Assembly (NCBI GenBank): GCA_030141605.1
Contig: JAQGDQ010000792.1
Span: 35,001-95,271 of the forward strand
DNA length: 60,271 nucleotides
Source of the DNA: Tubiluchus corallicola
Lineage: Eukaryota > Priapulida > Priapulimorpha > Priapulimorphida > Tubiluchidae
Direction: 5' to 3'
Positions 22,167 through 34,500 of the stretch are shown one piece after another. The position numbers were made by a program, and so were the translations under genes. How positions within the stretch are numbered: the stretch's first letter is position 1; every line of letters starts with the position of its first letter. Below the pieces are notes generated by a model that was not told the DNA's origin, did not search any database, and was given only the letters and a program-made list of their open reading frames with translations.

Positions 22167-24373
22167 TTAACCTCGGTATCCATTATACCCTGTACCTGGA
22201 GGAGCTCTTGAACCAAACGAACTTGGACTTGAGCTGCCAGGGACGTTATGGTACAAAGACTGCTGAATACCCATCTGGTCAGCTATGCCACTATCAATGC
22301 GAGCAAGAGAATCGTGGACCACACTGTCGTCCGGTAGAGGGCGCGCAGGCTGTGACCGAGGTTGATTGGTTGGAGGAAGGTTGAAGTTGCTGCCGTGCTT
22401 ATAGCCATTAGCTCCGTAAACCTGGGGTTTAGGGCCTTTAAAGGACACGTCATATCCACTGGGACTTGCCTGATGGGACACGCCGGTGCCAGGGACATAT
22501 ACGCTGTCGTAGTATCGGTCGTTGGGCGTTCTCTGCCCGTAGTGGTCATTAACGCCCTCTTGGAATGTGTACTGCGGTTCCCTTGATGCCTGTCCATTGG
22601 GCCGCCGAAGTGGTGCCCTAACTCTGTAATCTAAAGGTCGCTGTGCATTCTGACCACTGTAATTATTTTGATGTTGCCGTTGTCCCTGGTATTTATTCTG
22701 GTTCTGGTAATTATTCTGGTTCTGGTAATTATCCTGGTTCTGGTAATTATTCTGGTTCTTGTAATTATCCTGGTTCTGGTAATTTTCCTGGTTCTGGTAA
22801 TTATCCTGGTTCTGGTAATTATTCTGGTTCTGATAATTATTCTGACCTTGATAATTATTCTGACCTTGATAATTATTCTGATCCTGGTAACTATTCTGAC
22901 GCTGACGTTGATTCTGAGGCCTGTTCACTCTATTGTTATTAATTCGCTCAGTGTTGCTGCTTTGGAAAAACTGCTGATGTTGAATGTTTCCCTTGCTACT
23001 ACTCTCCTCTCGTCGGACATTGTAACCATCGGGTCCAATCCTTTCTTCTCTGATCGGTTTAGGTTGATCAGAGAAGAACTGCTGTGTGTTGTACCCACCT
23101 TCCACTGAACTAGATGTGTATTCTGGACCTTCTTGAAACTGACGCCGTACGAACTCTGACGGTTCTGAGTTTTTACGATTCTTCAACGGACGTCTCCTGT
23201 TCTTTCTTCTGTTACGTCTTTGGATGTGCTCGTTCTCCAAAAATGTCTCCACGTTCGTCTTTTTCAACCCGTAACGCAGAGGAAACTGTGAGTTGTCGTC
23301 ACGATTCTTTGTCCTTAAGCCTATATTTAAGGAAGCGGCGTTGTCGTTCTCACCTGTTAAATCCTGGAGTTGTTCTTTCGGTAAGTATTTCTTAAGGACC
23401 TTCTTCTGGGCAAGTTGACGATTGTCCTTTTCTGGCCCTTCACTCAGCTTCATCATCTCTTCAATGCGGGCAAGAGCGCGGTAGACGTCCACGCCTTTGA
23501 ATCGTCCCGAAACTTTTGCAGGCTCTGCAGACACTTTCGCAGGAGTTTTGGGACCAAGCAGGTGCTCTTGATATGGCGATTCCACACCAGGCTGACCACG
23601 TATCCCGGGAACGGGAATGCCTTGACCGTTAACTTTTCCCCTTTTTCCACCGCGAGGCTGAAAATATTCATAAAACATTATATTTTTTATGTAAGCTAAG
23701 CTGTCTTGAAACTTGCTGTTAAATTGTTGGCAATTAAACGAGGGTGTTGAGACCCTATGAATCTCCTATAATAGAAAATAAATTGCTAGTAGATTTACAA
23801 ACTTTTAGTCATGAAAAAAGTATTGAAAACAAAAAAACGGTGTTCACATTCACGTGTTTCCTGTTGCTGTCAAAAAACGACAGACTCGCCAGACTTAAGA
23901 TTTCTCACAAATCATTAAAAATGGATACTTCATGGAGACGTCTAGGAAATCCTGTATAGAAAAAAAAGTACGGAAACTTTTTTCAAAAGAAATATTAAAT
24001 CGTGTCAAAAAACTCCTAGTAGACAAATCTTAACTTACTAGACTGTAACAATTAAATTATTATTATTGTTGTTGTTGTTGTTGTTGGTTTTGGTGGTGAT
24101 GTTGTTGTTGTTGTTGTTCTTGTTGGTGATGTTGTTGTTGTTGTTGTTGTTGGTGATGTTGTTCTTGTTGTTGCTGGTGATGTTGTTCTTGTTGTTGTTC
24201 TCGTTGTTGTTGTCGTTGTCATTGTCGTTGTCGTCGTCGTCGTCGTCGTCGTCATCATCATCATCATTATTATTATTATTATTATTATCATCATCATCAT
24301 TGTCATTGTCATTGTCATTGTCATTGTCATTATCATTATCATTATCATTATCATTATCATTATCATTATCATT

Positions 24374-24412
<39 letters not shown>

Positions 24413-24478
24413 TTCATCACTATCACTATCACTATCACTACTACTACTACTACCACTACCACTACCATTATCATTACC

Positions 24479-24513
<35 letters not shown>

Positions 24514-27500
24514 CATTACTATTATTATCATCATCATCATCATTATTGTTGTTGTCATTATGATGATCATTTTCATTATCATTATCATTACTATTATCAT
24601 TACCATTATCATTATCACTAGTACTAGTAGTACTATTACTACTCCTTACTTGAGCATAATATATACAGTTCTATACAATTATATATTAGCCCTCTATTAG
24701 CAATGCTATAACAGTTAAAAGTGTTTAACAATTTACAGTATCTATGCTAGCAATCTATTGGGGGGGGGGTCATTATCTGCTTAACTGCCAAAGATGTCAA
24801 TTATCTAAAATTAATTAATCCTGTTATGTTAACGACCAAATAAATTGACCATCAAAATATTAGCAAAATTCTCGTTTAATGCGATTTATCAATTTACATT
24901 GAAACAACAGGTGATGAGGAGTCTGCCTCCCCTCTAATTACTTTTTAATTGATTAACGTAGGAAGCCATTAAAAATGACTTAACCTGCTATAAAGGTGAA
25001 GGCCAAACCTAAAGTTTTCTGTTTCCTCTCTGTACTGGACTATTCAAATGAGCCGTACTTCATGAGTTTGGGCAAACTGCAGATGCTGTTGCGAAGGTGA
25101 ATTCAATTCATTTAAATTCAATTCATTTTATTAACTCGGAAAGAATTATCTAATTACAGTACAAAACGATACATAGGCCATATGGAGGCCGATACACTCA
25201 TGATTTGGAAGGTTTACTCTTCTATACATGGCCGTTAGGTCACTTGACCTCCTGCTTGACCTTGACTCTTAATTACACGCCAATATACACACTAGTATAG
25301 CATATAATTGCTCACAGCGACATCTTTGCCAAAAACTTTAATTATCGCTTAAAGGGCACAAACGTTTTTACACTAGAATTATTAATACAGAACTTTTTAC
25401 TCGATGTAAGTCATTAAAAACTACCACTAAAACTTATAATCCAGAGAAAATATTCATTTGCTGTGCTGTAACTGCTATTATGAAAGGGCGGGCCCAGGCC
25501 CTTTAAGCCCACACCCTAAATCCGCCACTGGTGTGTAAGTACAACATGGCTAAAGTTGCTTTCCTTTTTGGTACTGATTCATTAACAAAATTGTATTATT
25601 TGGACAAAACATGCAAATAAATGGTAAATAAATAAACAGATAATGACCCGGCAAGTACAAACTTTGGCATGTAATAGTAAGACCGATGTAACGATCTGAC
25701 ATCTGCGGGTAGTTTGTTTGATCGAAGTTAGTCGCTGGGTAACAATTTGACTGGCCTGACCGAGCTAAAAGGGCGACCGGCAACGAGACAAAGTCTTAAT
25801 TGTCACCAAACTTTGTGGAAATCGCTACCACCAAAAACATCTGCCCACTCAGTTGTCCAATAGTTTCAGACCTCATGGACGAAGTCACCATACGTTATAA
25901 CTGACTACGTGGACAATACTGTTTGCACGTCATATCAGTCTACGTGCCGTACCTGGAGTAGAGTTGCTGACCTCTTTTTGATACCTGCGAGAGTAGACGT
26001 AGGCATAGGTATACGCTGGCTTCCTACAGCTATCATTACAAGCGATTAAACTGGCCCTCCCGCAGTACTTACTAACCTTGGCTAATGGCCATTATCGTTT
26101 ATAGGCTATAGAAACGATCTTTTTAATGCTAATGTTATTTTACTTCCACATTTGAACAAAAGGTAGAATACATAATGATATGCACAGCATAGAAGGGCCA
26201 AAAATGAGTAGAGTTTGTGTTTGTTTTCTTTCCAAACTCTGCAACTGGGATGACCAACCAACTGACAGACCAACTGAACAAACACCAATTTATGTGGGAA
26301 GCTGCGATGGACGTTACAACCGACTAAACGAGTTTTAGTCGCAAACGTTTAATGGACTAGCCTATTACAGACTAAAAAGTAATCTCTTATTTTAGCATTG
26401 ACATACCAAATAAGGTCTACTTTACACCATTTTCTTTAGGCCTATGACAGTAAGTCTGACCTTTAGTCACTAACCTTAGAATCAGTATAAGGAACAAGAA
26501 AATAATCTCCTTTATCGATGACTGGTGCTGCTGGATCGTCCTTATTTTTCCCACGAATTTTGGGAAGGGAATTATCCTTTTCTTTTGATTTTCTTTTCAG
26601 TATCTGCAAATATCCGCCTGGCAAAAGCAACTGAAAAATAAAATGGTTTAAAAACTTTACATGATGGTTTTTATAAAGTGTAAAATATTAATGTCTACCG
26701 TCAAAAAAAGTGAATTTTTGGATTTTTTAATTATAGAGTGTAAAATATTAATGTCTACCGTCAAAAAAGTGAATTTTTGGATTTTTTAATTATAGAGTGT
26801 AAAATATTAATGTCTACCGTCAAAAAAGTGAATTTTTGGATTTTTTAATTATAGAGTGTAAAATATTAATGTCTACTGTCAAAAAAGTGAATTTTTGGAT
26901 TTTTTAATTATAGAGTGTAAAATATTAATGTCTACCGTCAAAAAAGTGAATTTTTGGATTTTTTAATTATAGAGTGTAAAATATTGTCTACCGTCGAAAA
27001 AGTGAATTTTTGGATTTTTTAATTATAGAGTGTAAAATATTAATGTCTACCGTCAAAAAAGTGAATTTTTGGATTTTTTAATTATAGAGTGTAAAATATT
27101 AATGTCTACCGTCAAAAAAGTGAATTTTTGGATTTTTTAATTATAGAGTGTAAAATATTAATGTCTACCGTCAAAAAAGTGAATTTTTGGATTTTTTAAT
27201 TATAGAGTGTAAAATATTAATGTCTACTGTCAAAAAAGTGAATTTTTGGATTTTTTAATTATAGAGTGTAAAATATTAATGTCTACCGTCAAAAAAGTGA
27301 ATTTTTGGATTTTTTAATTATAGAGTGTAAAATATTAATGTCTACCGTCAAAAAAGTGAATTTTTGGATTTTTTAATTATAGAGTGTAAAATATTAATGT
27401 CTACCGTCAAAAAAGTGAATTTTTGGATTTTTTAATTATAGAGTGTAAAATATTAATGTCTACCGTCAAAAAAGTGAATTTTTGGATTTTTTAATTATAG

Positions 27501-30500
27501 AGTGTAAAATATTAATGTCTACCGTCAAAAAAGTGAATTTTTGGATTTTTTAATTATAGAGTGTAAAATATTAATGTCTACCGTCGAAAAAGTGAATTTT
27601 TGGATTTTTTAATTATAGAGTGTAAAATATTAATGTCTACCGTCAAAAAAGTGAATTTTTGGATTTTTTAATTATAGAGTGTAAAATATTAATGTCTACC
27701 GTCAAAAAAGTGAATTTTTGGATTTTTTAATTATAGAGTGTAAAATATTAATGTCTACTGTCAAAAAAGTGAATTTTTGGATTTTTTAATTATAGAGTGT
27801 AAAATATTAATGTCTACCGTCAAAAAAGTGAATTTTTGGATTTTTTAATTATAGAGTGTAAAATATTAATGTCTACCGTCGAAAAAGTGAATTTTTGGAT
27901 TTTTTAATTATAGAGTGTAAAATATTAATGTCTACCGTCAAAAAAGTGAATTTTTGGATTTTTTATTTATAGAGTGTAAAATATTAATGTCTACCGTCAA
28001 AAAAGTGAATTTTTGGATTTTTTACTAAAAATACTCTGATATGAAGCACAGTAATAAGACAAAAACGGCGTGCTGTTACATTTCTCCGTCAGTGGCGGCT
28101 CGTGTACAGGTACTGTGGAACTGCAGCACCCCCTATTTTCACTCAATATTATCAATAATATTGAATATAATAAGTCGTTTTTCTTTAGTTATTTCTTTGT
28201 ACCTGTACGGAAGCAGAGCACGGGAGGGTAGTACTGTTTGTTTCACAGCCCAGCACAATGCGCTCCCGCAACGCGGTGTTTGACTGTTGTGCGCATGCGG
28301 CCATGCGCACATGTCTGAGCCCAGGTAGAGAAAGTATTGTCGCTCATGCAGTTTGTCGTCAGTTGTCACGTGCTTACCGTGAATGAATCAAGCTTGAGCT
28401 GTGAGAGTTGAGGCTATTAGTAAGCAACAGATATTTTTTGTTTAGGATTTTATCAAGTTTATGTATAAACTTTCATATGTTTGTTTGTTTCCACTAATCT
28501 TCACTATGAGGCGCCACTGTTCTCCGTGCCTTTTTTGGTATTTTGAAAGTTTTCTGTGTCCTGCGTTATCTGTTTTCACCCACACACATTTGCTTGCCTT
28601 TTTTTGGCAATTTATAAGCATTTTTCAGTCAAGTTATTGAATTTGAAGGAAACGCAAAGACTACTGGGAAGTTGGATGTTAAGAAAAGACAGAAATTTGA
28701 AGAAAAATTTGATACTTTAAAGTGGGAGAAGCGCTGAATGTCAGATGTTCATAAATTACCCTTTCTTTAGTAACCAAAACCGAAAAAGCGTGAGTAGAAA
28801 ATGAAACGTGTTCATGTATAGAACAGTCATGTGTAGAACATTCATATATATAACGTATTCATGTATAGAACATTCATGTATAGAACGTATTCATGTATAG
28901 AACAATCATGTATAGAACATTCATGTATATAACGTATTCATGTATAGAACATTCATATATATAACGTATTCATGTATAGAACAATCATGTATAGAATATT
29001 CATGTATATAACGTATTCATGTATAGAACATTCATGTATTGAACATTCATGTATAGAACTTATTCATGTATAGAACATTCATGTATAGAACGTATTCATG
29101 TATAGAACATTCATGTATAGAAAGTATTCATGTATAGAACATTCATGTATATAACGTATTCATGTATAGAACATTCATGTATAGAACGTATTCATGTATA
29201 GAACATTCATGTATAGAACGTATTCATGTATAGAACATTCATGTATAGAACGTGTTCATGTATAGAACATTCATGTATAGAACGGTCATGTATAGAACGT
29301 ATTCATGTATAGAACATGTTCATGTATAGAACGTGTTAATGTATAGAACATTCATGTATAGAACATTCATGTATAGAACATTCATGTATAGAACATTCAT
29401 GTATAGAACATTCATGTATAGAACGGTCATGTATAGAACATTCATGTATAGAACGTGTTCGTGGTCACAGTAAACATTGTCATTATGGGTCAGTTCTGGG
29501 CCATTACTGGCATTACGGCATGTACGGTATTGGCCCAGTATAGGCGAGCTAAAACCGGTAATCAGGCCAGTAACTTGCCTGTAGCGTGTCACAAGCGTGT
29601 TTGCATGTCGTCAAGTCAAGACATTTCCTGTGCATGGGCTCATGAGCTTGGCTAATTGCAGCAGATAAACTTTAAAGTCAGCAATGAAAGGATACATAGA
29701 TTTGTTAAACAATGAGTTGACACAGCGTGTTTTACAATTCCTAGGACACGGTTGCTGGTTCTCGTGTTGCTGCTTTTTTATCTGCATGTCTTGGCATGGA
29801 AACAACAAATTCGGTAGGGATCAAGTGCACATTAGCAAGCAGAGAATACGTTACATCAATGAAACTGAAAGAATAAGATTGCAAGCGGAACATGTGTTTG
29901 TACTAGGAAGAAGTCATCAAAGAGTTGGATTAGGAAATAAAATGTTCTACTATGCTTCTATGTATGGTATTGCCCGTATGAATAACATGAAACAAAGCGT
30001 TATGCAAGATGATGAAATAGTGTCTGTATTTCCTAAACTCAACGCTACGCAGCTCACTGATACAGACTTTTAACAGGGTAATTTTCTTAAGGTGACTGCT
30101 AGAAGCTGTTGTTCGTATGATCCCATCATGGAACAGTTGCCACGCCGTTGTAATACATCCATTGGAGGGAAAATACTAATTTCCTATCGTTATTTCCATC
30201 ATGTTAAAGAAGAAATTCAGGCTCAGTTTCAATTCCCAGTCCAGACAATTTTGCGTGCTCGAACTTTGGTAGCAAATCTGTGCTCAGTTAAAGAAATTCC
30301 TAATTGTCACATAATTACAACAGTGGGAGTGCACGTACGAAGGGGAGACTTCAAATCTCCCAGGTCACGTAAATATGGACGGCGTATATCGAGTGTTGAT
30401 TATATTAAGCGCGCGATGAACTTTTTCAAAAGCAGGTATCAAAATGTCGTATTCATAGTGGCTAGTGACGAACCAAGGTGGTGTGTGGAGAACCTTAATT

Positions 30501-31461
30501 TCCCAGATGCAGTTATTGTTGAAGGCAACGAACCAAAGATTGACTTGTGCATTTTATCTCACTGTGATCATGTGATAATGACTGTTGGAACATTTGGCTG
30601 GTGGGCCGGTTATCTTTGCAAAGGAACGGTTGTCTATGACAGGGATTCAGCGGAGCCTGGATCCCTTTTTGACTCTTTGCTACGAGTTGACGATCGCTAT
30701 CCTGAAGAATGGATTGCAATGTAGAATTGTAGTTGACAAGGCAAATGGACTAATGTAGCAAAAATACATGTATGTACGTACACTAGTTATATTCAGCTCA
30801 ACACTTGTGAGATTTTCTTTACTGTCGCCAAAAATACCTACAGCAACAGTGTCAGGTCAATACAACTGTCAAAAATACCTACAACAACAGTGTCAGGTCA
30901 ATACAACTGTCAAAAATACCTACAACAACAGTGCCAGGTCAATAGCACCGTCAAAAATACCTACAACGACAGCGTCAGGTTAATGCCCTCGTCAAAAATA
31001 CGTACAAGAACAGTGCAGGTAAATGTGGTTGCCGAAAAGACCTTCAAATCAATATACGTGTTGCTGGGAACTTTAGTCATGTTCAGTATGTCAGTTGTAG
31101 AATTTTTTCAAAAGTTGGCATTGATGTTAATAGTGTTGAAAAAAATCATGCTTATGGAGTTAAATTAAGACTTTATGCCATATGAATACTTTTAAAGCAT
31201 TCTCAGGCAAGGCCTAAGCGAAGCCCGGGGAAGTGGGGTGTGTGAGGCCCCTTGGGGGGAGAGGGGGCGAAGCGCCGGGGAGCAGGCGCCACCCAGAAAA
31301 TGTTTGAACTGCTAGAACACCGGAGAAGTATTTTCGAAGAGAAAATATGGAATTATACAGTTGTAAGGGAAAGAACAATTGAAAGAAAAACTGCTTTATT
31401 CTCAAGATCAGTCCTTAAAACTTGTCAATACTGGCAAACGGCGCGCGTGCGGGCAAGAGAG

Positions 31462-31528
<67 letters not shown>

Positions 31529-34500
31529 GCAGTATGTTCGCATAAAGCAAAAAAAAAACCTCGGCGTGGGGCCCCCCTGGAGGGTGAGGCCCCGGGGAAG
31601 TATCCCCACTTCCCCCCTTGAAATAGGGCCTGTTCTCAGGAGAATATTGTTGACTTTCAGCAAAAAATCTTTATTTTACCCAAAACTGCCATGGTCGCGT
31701 ATTTTGGACTTCGCTGCTGCTGGTCAATGAGTAATAATGCGTGTTGGTGACTCAGCTAGAATAGCCCATTTATAAGGTGATGCCTAGAAGGGTCATTGTC
31801 AATAAAAATAACGACACAAAAGCTACTTTCCGTGACTTTCCGCCTACTGGGAAATTGGATTTTAAGAAAAGACAGAAATTTGACGAAAAATTTGATACTT
31901 TAAAATGGGAGAAGCGCTGAATGTCCTATATTCATAAATTACCTTTTCTTTAGTAACCAAAACCGAAAAAGCGTGAGTAGAAAGTGAAACGTATTCATGT
32001 ATAGAACAGTCATGTGTAGAACATGCATGTATAGAACAGTCATTCATGTATAGAACAGTCATGTGTAGAACATTCATGTATATAACGTATTCATGTATAG
32101 AACAGTCATGTGTAGAACATTCATGTATATAACGTATTCATGTATAGAACATTCATGTATAGAACGTATTCATGTATAGAACGTATTCATGTATAGAACA
32201 TTCATGTATAGAACGTATTCATGTATAGAACATTCATGTATAGAACGTATTCATGTATAGAACATTCATGTATAGAACGTATTCATGTATAGAACATTCA
32301 TGTGTAGAACATTCATGTGTAGAACATTCATGTATAGAACATTCATGTATAGAACGTATTCATGTATCGAACATTCATGTATAGAACATTCATGTATAGA
32401 ACGTATTCATGTATCGAACATTCACGTATAGAACATTCATGTATAGAACGTGTTCATGTATAGAACATTCATGTATAGAATATTCATGTATAGAACGTAT
32501 TAATGTATAGAACATTCATGTATAGAACGGTCATGTATAGAACATTCATGTATAGAACGTATTCATGTATCTAACATTCATGTATAGAACATTCATGTAT
32601 AGAACATTTATGTATAGAACGTGTTCATGTATAGAATATTCATGTATAAAACAGTTATACATAGAACGTATTCAAGTATAGAACGTATTCATGTATAGAA
32701 CAGTCATGTATAGAACATTCATGTACAGAACATACTCATGCATAGAACACTCATGTATACAACGGATTCATGTATAGAACAGTCATGTATAGAACGTATT
32801 CATGTATAGAACAGTCATGTATAGAACGTATTCATGTATAGAACATTATACTTCTATACAGTCATAGTATAAATTAATTTATGTCTAACAAACAGTTTAT
32901 TGTAAATTTCTTTGTAATATGTTTCTAAGTTCAACCGATAACAATAAAATATGTCCAACGTCCTAAATAAGTTGTCTTTTCCTTTAATTTTTAGTCGTGA
33001 ATAAGTCAAACATTAGAATATAAGTTAAAAATTGCTTTCCTGTATGTAAGCGCAAAACGCAGACCCTATAACTTTCTTCTTCAAACGACACTCTACTTTT
33101 ATTTATTTATTTTTTCTTTGTTTGTTTGTTTATTTGTTTGTGTGTTTATTTGTTTGTTTGTTTGTATGTGTGTATGTATGTCTGACCGTCTATCTGCTCA
33201 GACAATAAACTTGCCGGTTTTCTACAGACAATAAACTTGCCGTTTTTCTACACACAAAAAACTTACCGTTTTTCTACAGACAGTAAACTTGCCGTTTTTC
33301 TACAGACAATAAACTTACCGTTTTTCTACAGACAATAAACTTGCCGTTTTGTAAAGACAATAAACTTGCCGTTTTTCTACAGACAAAAAACTTACCGTTT
33401 TTCTACAGACAATAAACTTGCCATTTTTCTACACACAAAAAACTTGCCGTTTTTCTAGAGACAATAAACTTGCCATTTTTCTAGAGACAAGAAACTTGCC
33501 GTTTTTCTACAGACAATAAACTTGCCGTTTTTCTAGAGACAATAAACTTGCCGTTTTTCTAGAGACAAAAAACTTGCCATTTTTCTAGAGACAAAAAACT
33601 TGCCGTTTTTCATTGCCGTTTTTCTAGAGACAAAAAACTTGCCATTTTTCTAGAGACAATAAACTTGCCGTTTTTCTACAGACAATAAACTTGCCGTTTT
33701 TCTACAGACAATAAACTTGCCGTTTTTCTACAGACAATAAACTTGCCGGTTTTCTACAGACAATAAACTTGCCGTTTTTCTACAGACAATAAACTTGCCG
33801 TTTTTCTACAGACAATAAACTTGCCGTTTTTCTACAGACAATAAACTTGCCGTTTTTCTACAGACAATAAACTTGCCGTTTTTCTACAGACAATAAACTT
33901 GCCATTTTTCTACAGACAATAAACTTGCCGTTTTTCTACAGACAATAAACTTGCCGGTTTTCTACAGACATAAAACTTGCCGTTTTTCTACAGACAATAA
34001 ACTTGCCGTTTTTCTACAGACAATAAACTTGCCGTTTTGTAAAGACAATAAACTTGCCGTTTTTCTAGAGATAAAAACTTACCGTTTTTCTACAGACAAT
34101 AAACTTGCCGTTTTTCTACAGACAAAAAACTTGCCGTTTTTCTACAGACAAAAAACTTGCCGTTTTTCTACAGACAATAAACTTACCGTTTTTCTACAGA
34201 CAAAAAACTTGCCGTTTTTCTACAGACAATAAACTTGCCGTTTTTCTACAGACAATAAACTTGCCATTTTTCTACAGACAATAAACTTGCCGTTTTTCTA
34301 CAGACAATAAACTTGCCGGTTTTCTACAGACAATAAACTTGCCGTTTTTCTACAGACAATAAACTTGCCGTTTTTCTACAGACAATAAACTTGCCGTTTT
34401 TCTACAGACAATAAACTTGCCATTTTTCTACAGACAATAAACTTGCCGTTTTTCTACAGACAATAAACTTGCCGTTTTTCTACAGACAAAAAACTTGCCG

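Noticed and set aside
30071-30079. Programmed stop readthrough in the fucosyltransferase
   Set aside because: The context TAA CAG GGT lacks the known readthrough signals (such as a CTA or CAA-TTA downstream motif); a mutation or base error is simpler.
31415-31730. Arg-Glu repeat frames
   Set aside because: They come from the (GA)n run in the GC-rich element.
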